Shown here: positions 27,601-42,600 of the stretch, one piece after another | Numbering within the stretch: the first letter of the stretch is position 1 | Layout of the letters: each line of letters starts with the position of its first letter | NCBI GenBank assembly: GCA_951217055.1 | Contig: OX578281.1 | Location: 26,261,101 to 26,325,100, forward strand | Length of the DNA: 64,000 nucleotides | Source of the DNA: Gerris lacustris | Taxonomy: Eukaryota; Arthropoda; Insecta; Hemiptera; Gerridae | Direction of reading: 5' to 3' | Program-made: the position numbers and the translations under genes | The notes under the pieces: model-generated | The model's input: only the letters and a program-made list of their open reading frames with translations | Told to the model about the DNA's origin: nothing | The model's database searches: none

Positions 27601-30583
27601 TCTATAATATACTATTGTTAACTAGCATGAAAGCCAGACTGAAGGAACATATAGCAAAACAAGAAAAATTATACTAAGGGAACTATTTAAATCTTTGATT
27701 GCTATGTATAAGTTAATTCTTTAGGAGGGGAGAGCTGTGGAGGCTATAAGCAAGATACTTTTTTGAGGCATTTAGTGTAAAAGAGAGACGCCGGAACAAT
27801 AGTTTAACCCTTTAAAATTAAAAAACCAACTTAAATAAATATTTTTACTTTTATTTTCTTAAAAAGAAAAAATAGTATCGCCCAATTTATATTCGCAAAA
27901 CCATAACCATATTTTCCAATGGTGCCTGTATTAAAATAGTTTTCAGGGTCCCATGAACTGAATACTTGCCAACATGTCAAGGTTGTATTGTTATACAAAC
28001 TTAGCAATGGAAAGTTAAAAGAAATGGTCACTACAAATAATCAATAATCTTGGTCTTGATAAAAATCCATGTTAATAGTTTCATTTTTTCCATAGAACAC
28101 AGAAGCTGTAGTTTGAACAAACTTATGGAGTTGCTAGGCTTTATTGTGGCTTGGCTTTTCTAACTCCCACCTATCACATATGTAAAGAGAAGAACCCCCC
28201 CCCCCCCCCCCCCTCTTCCAACAAACCAACAAAAAGTACAAAGTACAATCTAGTGTTGTGTCTGAATGAATAAAGAGGAAAATTAATGATTTTATGGTCA
28301 AAAAATCACAATACCTCATTTTTGGTACTGACCCATTTGAACCACTTTAGTTGGTGGACATTAACAGTGTAATAACCCTAAAAATGAAAGTGGGTAGACA
28401 TTTTAGAGTAGACATTTTATCCATGTTTGTATATTTCATTGATATGTTATTTTATTGATAAAAAGAAGAATTGGTCAGAGACAAAACAGACAAACTTTTT
28501 CATATTAGAGTTCATAATTAGTCAGCCCAGAGTTTCCCATTTATTAGTTTCCATAGGTACATTTAATTATTATTGAACATTTTATTAAAATTAATCATAA
28601 AGAAAAAACTTCTCCTCGGAGGGGAATCAAAGGCGCTCTTGCTGTCTGTGCTTAAAGCTATTTTCTCAGGAACTAATTTTTTCCCTGAGAAACGGCTTAA
28701 ATTGTTACACTCGTATTTAAATGGACTACATTATAGAATTTGTTAAATCAAAATCATCAGAACTGTTTTTGAGAAATAATTTTTTCATGTTTTTTAAGTT
28801 TTTTAAAGGTTAACACACTAGCTAAAATTCATTTCTCAAATTTGCTTTGAAGTATGATATTTCTCAACATTTATGCCAAATTTCGTCAAATCGGCACAGT
28901 AGTTTAGGCTTTACACGTCTGCACAGGCGACAGAAAGATATATTTTAAAAAACCACTTTTTGGACTCAGGGGACCTCAAAACATGTAAATCTATTAAAAT
29001 CTCAAAATCAATTTTCACGCAATTTATATATAAAGAGTAGGAATTAATACGTAGGCCTCATAGTAGATAAATAAAAGTGGTTACATACTATATAAGTTGG
29101 TATTTTATGAAGAGGTAATCATATTGTAAGTGCAGTCAATATAGTTCCCATGTAAGGGCAAATAAAAGTGTTGACTAAAGGCGGTTATTACTGTATAAGC
29201 GTGTAAGTGGCATGCTGTGTGATTAAGTTTCTATATTAAGCATATGTCTATGTTTGTATAAAAAGCACTTGATTCAAGCTAGTGTTGAGCTAACTCGCTA
29301 GCATTACTATCATGTAAAACTAATGTATTGTTTTTAGTCTATCTTGTCTAAATACTATTTAAAAAAATAACCTTTTTTTACATATTACTTTAAATTAAAG
29401 TGTGTTAGTTGTGGATAAAGCAATAATAATAATTTGCATATATTTATTGTTCCTAGTTTTTTTTTTAGTTTTTTTTTTTTATTAGAAGGTGTACTGAGTA
29501 CTGAAGGTTCATATTATGTAAAGTATATGTTGTTTTTTATATTAAAAAAATTATTCATTTATTTCATTTTTAAAGCTAGTGTCGTTATATTACAAGACTT
29601 CTTGGAGTAGAGTTATCTAATTTTGCAGTGGTGGTAACTTTGTTAGGTATAGATCCAAACATGTCACATCTAGCGGTGGATGCATCAATTGACGTAGTCT
29701 GTTGGAAAATACATGGTAAAGGTTCACAGAGACAGGTGATCAAGATCGAGAACAATGGGAAGAGGCTCCCCCTCCCCTAACAACGTAAGCAAGCCTCAGT
29801 TACCGCAGGACCTCTGTATCTGTCACAGTTTTTTTTGAAGCCGGTCAATCCAACCCTTTTCACAATCTCTTGTTAGCATAGAGATCTCTCTCATCAAAAT
29901 TCCTGGCAAAACTTGACAATAACAGCCGGAAAATTTGTGAATCATTGGTATAAGGGGAAGATGCCTTGAAGGAAAGAACAGTCAACAAGTGGTTAAAGCA
30001 GTTTCAAGAGGCACAAGAAAACTGTCTTGCATAATGAAGTCGTCCCTCCAAGCCAGACAGTAAATGGGAATTTCTAAGTCAAAATTCTCAACCGCACTCA
30101 AGTCCACCTGGATTTGGCATAAGAGGGGCGTTGGTTCCTCCATTATAACAACTACCCTTTGCAAACGTCGTTAATCATGTACAAATTTTTGGCTCAAAGG
30201 TCAATTACCATCCCTTACCACCCACCTTAATCTCCTGATTTGGCACCCTGTGCCTTTCTCTTGTTGTCTAAGTGGCATTTAGGGGACATAGAGATCATAA
30301 AAACACCTACAACAAGGCTGCTGAAGGACTTTACTTTAGAGGACTTCCAGGGATTCTTATAACAGTCGAAATAGAGGTGCACAAGTGCAGAGCATCAGGG
30401 GGAGAATACATTGAAGGAGACCATATTGAGTTACCTGATTCATTTGTAAGTAAATGTTTGATAAAACTTTACCACATATTAGCTGGACAGACCACATATG
30501 AAGCACATTTTTTCACTTAGAACAACATGAACTCCCCCATTGATGCAAGAACCTTAACTTCATAACTCTTTTCTATGTAGATT

Positions 30584-30629
<46 letters not shown>

Positions 30630-33600
30630 ATTTTGGATGATTTCATACTTAATGAAGGTAAACAAAAAAAAATAAAATAATAATCAGTGAATTGTCATAA
30701 ACAATGCATAAATCAGAGAGGTTTAGACTACACAGTTATTATCAGTGGACAGATAATCAGTACACAATATACTGATCAATTAAACTAGTAATAGTGTTTA
30801 TCGTAGTATAGTGTTCAATATGAATAAATACCATTAAATGTTTATCAATACTATTAACTGCCTCATTTTATACTATTTATCTTTAACTTATCACAAACTC
30901 CATGCAAGTTCCTTGTTGTACTACTTATTATTATTTTCCCCACAAATTATACTAAAATAATAGATGATGTTCAGGGGATTTTTAATGCAATTCTTGTCAA
31001 TATATATTTCCTTTACTTTGCATCAGGAGACAAAATAAAAATATAGAGAATTTCAATTCTTTCAGCATCTGATTATATGGGAACTAGTATGGGTTACTAA
31101 AAAAATATTTAATATATACATAAAAAATAATAATAATAATTACTTATTCTAAACAAGTGTTGAGCGAAGAAAACATTTTTACTCAGTACAACAGAGTGCA
31201 CATACATGCTCACTAATGATTTTTAGAATTTAAAATTCTCAGCCGTAGGAGACTTTTTAAGTGGCAAATATTTACCTTAAATTAAATAATTTAAAATAAA
31301 ACTGTTTTCTTTTTTTATAAACCAATGAATATGGATAGGTAATATTATAACCAAATTAAAATATTTACTTTCTGATAACAAACATTCAGATAGTATAAAT
31401 ATATATAAATTATATTATATACTACAGAGATATAGATTTGACAAGTGTCTAACCTGGAGTATGATTTAGTGTTCATTATTTTATTTTGAACCTTCTTTTA
31501 AATCCCAATCAATATATGATTAGATTATTAGAGGTTATTCATATACTCAAAGTAGTACGTGAGTGTAGGTATCAGGGGGTTGCAAGTTTATTGTTTACAG
31601 ATCAAAGTAAATTCTGTCTCCTAAAAAGTTATTACAGATGCTGTATAAATAAATGGCACAATTAGAGTTTTCTCATCAGTTATTTATAAAACATAACTAA
31701 GGATGGGGAATTAAAACTAAACCTGTTATGTCATAATTAAAATTTTGCTAAGGATTTTTGAAATACAAACCATATTCTTTATCAAAACAAATTTTGAAAA
31801 TGATTTTTAAAATTTTTGCAAATGATATGGTTTAAGAAGTTTCAAATATAAACCATATTTCTTTTCAAAACAAATTTTGAAAATGAGTTTTAAAATTTTG
31901 CTAAGGATGTGGTTTAAGAAATTTCAAATATAAACCATATTCTTCTTCAAAACAAATGTTAAAAATGTTGCTAATGATGTGGTTTAAGAAATTTCAAATA
32001 TAAACCATATTCTTCTTCAAAACAAATGTTGAAAATGTTGCTAATGATGTGGTTTAAGATGTATCAAATATTAACCATATTCTTTTTTAAAACAAATTTT
32101 GAAAATGATTTTTAAAATTTTGCTAATGAAGTGGTTTAATATGTTTCAAATATAAACCATATTAGAATAATAAAAATGGAAAGCCTCTCCACTAATTAAA
32201 TGTTTATTTAACAGAACTAGCTAGTTCTGTTAAATAAACATTTAATTAGTGGAGAGGCTTTCCATTTTTATTATTCTATATTGATATCAACTCCACTTGG
32301 GCTCTTAATCTTCTTAAACCATATTCTTTTTCAAAACACTTTAACAATTTAAATTTTATATTTAATAACTACAAATATCGACAACTTAAAAGAAGGTTGG
32401 TTATTACAGAAAACAGTTTTATTTTAGCAGGTGAAAATAAAAAAATAAATAAAAAGCCGGGAAAATGTATCATGTACAATTTAAAAAAAAAATGGGTGAG
32501 GGTAAAATAAAAAGGTAGGTGAAGAGATTGTTTTTGTGTTGTTTTTTGGTTTACCAGGAACTGATCATTAGACCAGATTTGTCTGAAAGTTTGGGCCAAG
32601 TGGTGCTGGGTCGAGATCCACTGATCGTCAAACTTTACTAGGAGCGAAACAACGCGCATACTTTGGTATTGCACTTCCAATCCTTCCTCTGCAGAAAAAA
32701 ACATAACATTTTCTTTACAACCTAGAGACAACAACAGAAACAAACAAACCAAAATCACTACTAGTCAGTCTCTCTTTATAAATACATACAGCAGTTTACA
32801 GAAATAAAAGTTACATAAATAAAAGTACATTATATACAAATAAAAACATTTATATATAAAGAAAACTCACACCTAGTAACGCAAAAAATTATATTAAAAA
32901 AATTGACACCAAGAAAGTAAGGAAAATTTACGTCAAGGTAATGATTTCAAACCATATATTATATTCTATAGAATAATAAAAAACAGAAAGCCTCTCTACA
33001 AAATGAATGTTTACTTCACCTAACTAGTTTTCGGCCTCTCGGTAAATTTTCAGACTTAGTAATATCCCCTGCCCTCAGTCCATTTTTTGTCTCTCATGTG
33101 ACTCAACGTCGGGTTTTTACTTTAACTTTTACTGGTAATTAATTTTATTTTTTTAATTTTATTATTTTTAACTATTTTATGACGTTTTTTAAACCATCCA
33201 TTTCTTGGCCTTTACTTATTTTTATAGTTGTTAATTTATTCTATCATTTTTATTTCTTTATTGATTAATTAATTTTAATTTTATTTAGCTTATCGCTTTT
33301 GTTTAATCGTATAATTCCATTCTGTTTATTCAATTCCCCTTACGTTTACATTAACTTATTATTTTAATTTTTACCTCTAATTTTCTTTTTTAAACTTTTT
33401 GGAATTTTTATTGTACACACTTCTTGTATTTTATATAGTACTTATGTAGCTACATTTATTTCTTATTGTAGGCACTGATGATGGCCGAGAGGCCGAAAAC
33501 TAGTTATGTGAAATAAACATTCATTTTGTGGAGAGGCTTTTCATTATTCTATTGTTATCAACTCCACAAGCACTCTTAATCTTCATATACAGTAGAACCT

Positions 33601-36600
33601 TGATAAGAAGTGTCTCAAGGGGATTGGGGAAACAGTCTTGTTATCGAGGTGCTCTTTTTGTCGAGGGTCGGGTTATTGAGGTTAATAGGCGGGGTTTTCA
33701 AGTTTTGACTTGTTCAAGGTCGAACCATTCCTTGCATAGAATCGCGTTATAAAGGTTTACTTCTCAAAACGACTTGTTATATAGAGGTTCTGAGTTACGT
33801 TGTGAATTGGAAAAAATCCGTGTTATTGAGGTTAATTTAACATTATGTGTAATGGCAATCTCAAGGGGATTTGAAAATTGCACTTGTAATTGAGGTTGTC
33901 GTGTTATTGAGGGTCGTGTAAGCGAGGTTCTACTGTATATTCTCATTTGAATCAATAAGGGTTTAATAAAAATTAAATAAAATTAACTATTTCATGTAAA
34001 GTTTTTTTTTTACAAAAAAGTTTATATTGCATTTTCCTCCTTGAAACATTTTCAAACCATTTTGGTTTAATTATTTTTTAATTAAAAATTAGGAAACGCT
34101 TTACAAGTACAATGGAACTCTGGAAATCAGGGCTTTTTTGGATTTCTGAATCTGAACAATTCAGAAATCCAAACAGGGCCTGGTCCCAATTATTATTATT
34201 GTCAATTAAAATTTATAAAATTGTTCCTGGTATAGTTTAAAGGTATATCCCTCATGCAGAAAATAAAAAAATATTACCATCAGACTTCACCGACTTCGGC
34301 AATACTCAAAAGTTCTGATATTAAACCAAGCTAGGTTCTTGGACAGGGTTTAGGAGAACTTTATTGTCACAAAGTAATTGACATCTAAATATAGTTACTT
34401 ATTCATTACAATGAAATAATAAAGGAGCAACATTAATCGGTTTTTGTGAAAGCCACAATAGCCATTATTTAATACGGACTGGTTGCATCCACTAGTGATG
34501 AGTAACCACAGTTGATAGTGACTACAGAAATATTTTCAACCATTTTAGTTTGTCCTTTATACTGATGATCAGATATTTCTGAAAATGAAACTAATTAAAG
34601 TAACTATGATACAAATTTCTACTAAGTGCAAACCTGTACCAATTAAGCATACAACCTGTTGTGGCTTTCAACAAAAATCGTATCAATTTTGTTTTCAGAG
34701 TTTTATTTACTTGATTAAGTTCACAAAATCTCAGTTGAAACAACTAATTTTGTTTAAAAAAAAAAAAAAAAAAAATGCAATAAACTCAGATAAAAAAAAA
34801 ATGTGAGAGAGCTATTCTATGTAAGGCTATACTAATAGAATGATGATTACCTGGAGTGAGAAATGAAGAAAGGTCTAAAGTAGCTGAGGTGGTTGGTACC
34901 ATAGCCAGAGTGATGAGTCTGTCTACCATGGCTTGGGACTGAAGAACATCTCTGAACGGCTTTCCGTCCTCTGACTTTATCAAGAACTCCAGGTACTTGC
35001 TCCACATCTCATCCTAAACACACAGCATCAAAATGCAACTTCTCTGACTTTGAAAATTGAAGAAAAAACAAATAAAATTAAGAAGTATTAGAAGGATTAA
35101 ACCAGTTAGGAGAATGAAGGAAAATGCCCAACGTAGGTAGTTTGGCCACCTCCTGGGAATGGGGGATGAAGGAGTGCCTATAAAATTTCTTGAGGCAAAA
35201 TGCAAGAGAAGAAGAAGAATGAAAACATACGAGCACTTGTTGTCATTTCTTTCCTTTCTATATATGTATGGATATCATCGCGTCCATTCTGAATTAAAGA
35301 GAAATGTCTCTTTAAAATGTCTGAACCCTTGCTAAGGACAGGAAGGCAATTATTTCCATGAGGAATGTAGAGGTCATCATCTACAGCCACTTGGTACATA
35401 AGGACTCAACTGAGTAAGTAAGTAAGAAGAATTCAATATACAGCAAAGATGATTGATAGAGAAATATTATTTCAATACAGGATTGGATATTACATGGGAC
35501 AAAGGATTTTTAGTTTTGCGAATTGAGAGATGATTAAGAGTAAAGCTGGTGTGGCTGCCCTGATATACGTCACTTGCCATTTGTTATTGCCTCCCTAGTT
35601 ATGGTTTTTTGTTATTATTTATTCATATAGTATATTTTTTAGTTGGTTTTATCATTTTAGAATTGACGCCAAGAAACTTTCTCTCTTCAAGAAATAAAAG
35701 CTCATATCAATTAGAACAAGGAGAATGAAGGAAGGAGAGTTATTGAAGTAAAGTTTATAGTTAATTGTGAGTGAAAATAAAGATAAGTAAAACGTTTGCT
35801 GGGCTTTAGTTATTTGCTACTGTAACAGTAAAATAAGATTCTTGGCTTTTCTTCTAAAAGTATAAAACTAAATTGCAAAACCGAAACAAACTATATAAAT
35901 AAATAATAACAAAGAAAAAAAAATGTTTATTAAAACAAAAAAAAAAATAACGAAACCGGTAACTATGGAGACAATAATAAAAGTGATGTTTATCATGGCA
36001 GCCACAGCTGGATTTAATTTATGGTGAAGATTTTTTTATGGGTTCGAGGATATCAGATTTGTAGGCAGACAAGAGACAAGAAAGCTCAAAGCAATATTGC
36101 CAAGATGGAAAGGCTCTTCACACATTGTAGAGCCATTAGAATGAGTAGGGATATCTAGTTTGAAATTTAAAAAAAGTACCTTGATGTTATTATCAGAGAG
36201 CAGAAGGTTGATGGTCTGCTTAGGGAACTTGAGTTGGAACTGAAGAAGTGGTTTCCTGAAGGGAGAACTAACTCCAACCAGCAGGTCCTTCTCCATCTGC
36301 AGAACCATCTGGGTGAGAGGTTCCACGAATTTGGCAGTAGCGGCTGGGATCTGACCAAAGATACTAATCACTATAGCCATTGCCTTCTCACTCTCACCAT
36401 CCTTAGAAAATGCTAAAACAAAACAAAATTCAGACTTCAGTTAAACTCTTATTACAAGAATTGCTTTAAAATCAAAGAGAACAAAAAATTGGAATGTGGT
36501 AAACAACAAAGAAAAAGATGCAAGTTTACATTTGCCAGATTGTAGCATGGCGTCAGTGATCTTGCTGAGGTGAAGCAGTAACTGATCGCAGAGTTTCTCG

Positions 36601-39600
36601 TTGAAGCTGTTAGGGAAGAGCTGTACCAGGTAGGAGAGACGCTGAGCTCCATTATGATTAAGATTCCTAAAGTCCCCGAGCTGGGTTAGCAGTGGTCTCA
36701 TCACCTCAACCACCTACAAATACAACCACAGAATTACAGTGAGGAAAAAAAACAAGTACAGTAGAACCTCACTATAAGGGCATCTCTCATAAAGGACAAA
36801 ATTAATTATAAAATACATAAGAAAAAAAGATTGTAATTTGTAAGTGTATTTCTAAGTAAGAAGAGACAATGTCTGATTTCAATGAATTTTTGTTTGACAC
36901 CAGCACATGATGAGTCTTTCTATGAAATTCAACAACTTGCCGCATGACCCTAGACCCTGCATCCAGTTTGGTTTTGTCAATAATTAATTGGTAGAACATT
37001 GTGATTGTAAAGATCTGGGTTCAATTCCTAGTGGCAGAGTGTTCACGTAAAATTATGTCAGTAGGACTTAAAGGTTAAAGCACAATTTACATAGAGGTAA
37101 TAATAACAATAAGGATCGATTTTGCATGCACTTAACTTATTTGAAAAACCTGAATCTATAAATCTACAGAAAAATTGTAATTACTACTAAAATGCAGTCC
37201 ACTTCTTTTAACCACGTCTATCCATCACTTCCTCTTTTCAATTTAAATGCTCCCCTTTCTTATTTTTTTTTATTTAATTAAAATATTTAGGTAAGAAAGT
37301 ATCTATTAAAAGTAAAAATTAAAGTTCTTCATCTACAACTTAGATTTTTACTATGGACAGATCCTTGCTATGTAAGAATTTTGTTCAATTCATAGTCAAT
37401 AGGCATATAGTAATTAGGTTTGTTTCAACCACACTTCAAACTAGTTTGAAACTGTCCGATGCATGCACATTAGCAACAGGCATTCAATTTTGGTCCGATG
37501 CACATGCGTCGGACAGTTTCAAACTAGTTTGAAGTGTGGTTGGAACAAACCTATTATATATTATGGTTTGACAATAATCTAATTGATATTATCCTTTTAG
37601 TTGTGTTTTTATCATGATTAAACTCCACAAAATCAACATCAATGTTTTGATGAGAGAGTTTTGTGGCATTTTGATTTGATTTTATTTGTTATAGAAAAAT
37701 AAAAGATAACATTAGAGAATTTTTAAGTATCCTAAGTATAAATAAAATAGTTTACCATATTCATGTCTACTTGAGCACCCTGTACGAAGGTCTTGAGTGC
37801 ATCAAATGCAGCTTCCTGTAGCTGTTGATTTGGTCTGTCTAGTGACTGGTAGAGAGCATCAAATATCTTACTCGACATACTGGTCAGGTAGTGACATGAT
37901 GCCAGAGCCCTTAGAGCAGCCTAAACATATTATTCATAAGTATATTTATTCAGCTAATATGAATAGAGGCTTGATAGAACACACAAACACATGATTTCAT
38001 TGATTTACAAGGAGGGGAGGGGGGGGGGGAGTGATAGAGAGCTTGATGATTGTTGCAGGATCAGCAAACATGCAATAGCTTATATATTTTCTAACAATAT
38101 TATATACGGGAATTTACAACTCAAAAGTTGGAAAATTAAAGAGGAGTCCCAAAAACCATTTCTCAAAAACTAAGGGTTGAAGTTTAAGGGGTTAATATTT
38201 CTTTTAGCAGAAATGCATCAACGGGTGTTACTTGAAAGTGGAGAACACCCTGAGTAGAAATATATATTTGGTTTTTTTTTTAGAACCAATTTATCTTTGT
38301 GCCATGTCTCCTTGGAAATTGCATTTTTCATGTACTATATCCTCCTCTATTTTTTTAACAAATTCCTCCTCCTAAATCTTAAAAAAAAAAAATCTTAAGA
38401 ACAATTGGGCTAGACACATCAGAGTAGTTTCATTGCATTTGGACAATAAAAAGTGTTTTTTTTTTCACGTCATAATAAATGGTTCAAAAGTTACAGCTGA
38501 AACAAACTTTTAAATGACCGTCAACTTGATATGGCTGGGGTGATTATGCTGGTTAAAGAACCCGTCCTACTTTTTAAATGGCTTGTGGACCCTTTGTGTG
38601 TAATGAAAGCCCATACAAGGCCAATTTGTCTATTTTTAATTATTGGCATTTTGACAATAAAAAGTGTTTTTTTTTTGTTTTTTTTTTTCACGTCATAATA
38701 AATGGTTCAAAAGTTACAGCTGAAACAAACTTATAAATGACCGTCAACTTGATATGGCTGGGGTGATTATGCTGGTTAAAGAACCCGTCCTACTTTTTAA
38801 ATGGCTTGTGGACCCTTTGTGTGTAATGAAAGCCCATACAAGGCCAATTTGTCTATTTTTAATTATTGGCATTTTGAAGTGCTAACTATCATGCCACATT
38901 AATTAGATTATTAGGGTAAAAAACAAAATATTCGACAATGAATCCCAAAGAGGTGAGACATGTTTTACACTGATGATCTCATCGAGTAGATGAGTAAAGT
39001 GGCCAGATAGAAACCCCTGTCCTGTAATGACCTAGGATGTTGAACAGGACTAAAACCAAAAACATTTGTGGGGGGGGGGGGAATTTTGGCACTAAAAAAG
39101 CAATATTGGTGGTAAAAAGCACAATAGCCATAAAATTACATATATACCATCTCGAAAATTTAAAAAAGATTGAGCTTTTTGGGTATTACTAAGTACTAAG
39201 TACACTAACAAATGTGGCATATTTGAGCAGATGTAATTTTTTGTACAAAAAAACTAATGAATAATAATATTAATTAATTTACTAAGTACTTATTTGTTAG
39301 TTTACAAACAATTCCTTTTTTTGGCAGTATTTTTATCTCATCATGTTACATCCAATACAATTATAAAAGAATATTGATTTTTCAGTGAGTAAGTATAGCA
39401 TGGTGCTGACAATATATTAAATATATAATTGCGCACTTGTTTATTGACTCACCTTTCTCAAGGGTACAAGAGATGAGAGGTTCTTGTAACAGGGATACTT
39501 GCTCAGGCTTGCATCTGATGCCTCACACAAAGCTAACACCTCGTGGAAGAATGTGTTGTGATCGGGCTCCTTCAGATCTAAACAAACAAAACTACATTAA

Positions 39601-42600
39601 CATCTAGAAAAATTTCACTAAAAAATATCACAATGCAATGGTAAGTGTGAGCATTTTATTTATTTTTTAACTTATTAACCCCAATAACACTGAGAATAAT
39701 AATGCTATTCCAACACTTCTTTTGACGTAAAAGCCTTCCCTTTAAAAGAGGTTGTTGTTTAGAGATATCATTTTACATGTACAGCTAGAGCTTTTTAACA
39801 GCTAAGCATGTCCATAGCTGTTCTGTGCAATATCTTCCCCTTTCTCTCTATCGTCTTTTGCTGGTCTTACTCTACTTCTTACACTTTCGTATAGGATCCA
39901 CTCAGTCCAACTGTCTGGTTTCATTCACATCCACTTTGCTTTATGTCCTTGCTTATGTCCACTTTGCTTTATGTCCTATCCTTGTAAGCAGACATGAGAA
40001 GCTGTTTCACATCTGAGAAAGAAAAGTTACTTTGTATTTTTGGCCAGTATATGAGTGTTGGCAGAACAGTTCAGCAGACCATTATGTTGCAAGTGAAATC
40101 CAAAAAGGCAGATTAGGGTGGCTCAGCTATGTAAAAAATGTCAGATGAAAAAGCAGCTAAGAAGGTGTATCAAGGAACCAGGAGTTTAAGAGGACTTCCC
40201 AGGCTGAGATGGCTTGAGCAGGAGGAAAAGTCTCATTTAGGAGTGAGAAGATAAAAATATATAATTAGATAATATGGTCCAGGGTTAATAAAATCAATTT
40301 TACCATAGAAACCAGGACAAATGGTTACATATAAAGGACCTCTGTAAAAATAAAACAGAAAGACTTACCGAGAGAGAAGAGCCTGGGAGTGAGGGTGGTA
40401 CAAAAAGTGTTGCCTTCCATCAGTCCTATCTGAGCGTTAGCAGCTTGATGTCTCAGAAGATGTTTCTTTGGTGGAATCATGGCTTTGTGAGGTTCCATCA
40501 CTTCCACTATACTTTTACCTTGAGCATCAGCGAACACTTTCAGCAGGTGCATCGACTAAATTAACATAAAACAATTATTTCATTTATAAAAATATAATGC
40601 AAGGACAACTTTAGAGACAGTGTACAATCCAATAGTTTCCATCTTTGTAAGAATAAAGCTCTGAAACTGTAATTGACGCTTCGAGACACAATTAGATAAC
40701 TTATAATAAATAAATTTACTAATAAATTATACTATTTTATTTTAAAGAAAAACTTTTGATGAATGTATTTTGTCAATACATTTTTCACAGGGTGGCATGC
40801 AGCAGATGCATAGATTTGAAAATGGAATAAAAAACAGACTATTACAAAATGACTAATTTTTTTTATTTCTTCCTGATCCAATAACAAGGAAAATTTAAGT
40901 TTACATGGTATTAAACAAAGTATCGGCCAAAGGGCGCACCTCACACGCCAAACACTGAGTAAGCCTTTTTCTGAAGGTTTTGTGCATTCTTTGGAGCATT
41001 GCCACTAAATGCACGTAACTATAGAACTCTCAAGTTCCCTATTTTCTCAGGTCTGTCTGAAGACATCCCTAACCTTGTTTAACTCACAGTTTAGTATATA
41101 TCTTTCTCACTGGGTGGCTTTGTTTACTAAACTTTTCTAATATTATAGATAAAATAAAGAAATATAAAATCACATTAGTTATATTTTCACATCACGAGAC
41201 ATGGTTGAAACCTGTCTATATTATTAGTTGCTACTATGATCTGCATATTCTCAATTTCGGTCTTAGAGTTTTCTTTACTATTAGTGATCATTGATCATTT
41301 ACTAATAGCAAGTTAAAAAAACAAAACTTAGATACACGATGATTACCTGTTCCCTGAGTAAGTCGGTGGGGCTGGTGATAAGGCGTATCAGTTCACACAT
41401 AACTCCAGCCAAAGCTTCGTGTTGAACGGAATAGAGTCCAGGGTCTGTTACCTTATCTACTAGCGGAGCACATGTCTTGATAAGGGTCTCCAGGTTAGAA
41501 CTAGCCTGGTCTATTGCTCCACTTGATACCTAAAAAATAATGTAAAACTCAAATTAAGATGGTTAACATATTTTTTGGAAAATTGTGCCTAGAAATATAA
41601 ATTGTCAAATTATTACTAAAGATGGAGTGGGGGGATCAGATATATAATGAATTGAATTTATAATCACTAGATTTACTTTGTAGTATTTAAATACTGAGCT
41701 ACAATAAATGAAAGATTTTTCATGCCATCCAAATATCTCTATTTTTACTTAAATTATTTCCACAGTATCTAGTGGGCTTAAATTTCCGCGACAATGACTA
41801 CACAAGAGAATTTTATGTAGAATAGAAACACAATCTGTGATGAATTAATATTGGTAGTTGATGTCTTAAAATTTAATCGAATTAAAATTAAATTAAAAAA
41901 GAGAAAAAATAACCAACTACTTCTAGTTAGACAGGTGAAAACTAATAATCTAAATATAGATTTGGTAATTTTTTTTTTACACCAAAAGCTTAGCACACTA
42001 GGACTCAATATTGCATATCTTTGTTGCGGGGCTAAATCGAGTCTGAATCAGCGCTGCTGCGATTTGGAGCAGCAACATGTTCCCATGTCCCCAGAGTATT
42101 GTGGGTATACAAGATTTTGAGTCCCATCCTAACAAAATTCTCTAAAAAAATATGGCACATCAGAAGTCTGGACATATGCTGAGGGGCAGTTGGCTCAGTT
42201 ATTAAAGTCTTTATTATCATCTGACATTTTTTTTTTTTTAATTTTTAATAAGTGAAAGTTACTTTAAAACTCATTAAAACTAACTCTGAGGCACAACAGC
42301 CTATAGAGGGCCTATACCTGCTAAAGAACATATACAAATACATGTAATGGATGAAATGGGGTTAGTGTATCGTGAAATGGCAAAAGAAAGGTAGCAGGAA
42401 AAACAAGAAGATATAGGACAACGGATTACCACCATAAGACTTGGACTGGAACTACAACCAGTTAAGAGAATGGTAGAAAACACCTAACTTAGGTGGATTG
42501 GCCATCTCCAAAGAATAAGCGAAAATAGACTGCCTAGAAGAGTTTTCTGGAGGCAAGATGCGAGAGAATAAGACCCAGGGGAAGACAAAGGACAACATCT

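Noticed and set aside
28134..28319. Frame containing a Gly run (and similar frames at 18684 and 37991)
   Set aside because: Created by simple poly-C/poly-G runs; no other coding evidence.
36234..36416. Plus-strand and alternative minus-strand frames over TRRAP exons (also at 7195, 8353, 16891, 21948, 60836 and 61128)
   Set aside because: Shadows of conserved TRRAP exons in other frames.
36980..37040. Functional tRNA gene
   Set aside because: B box is good, but A box and stems are degenerate; listed only as a SINE head. No intact tRNA, rRNA or CRISPR array was seen in the window.
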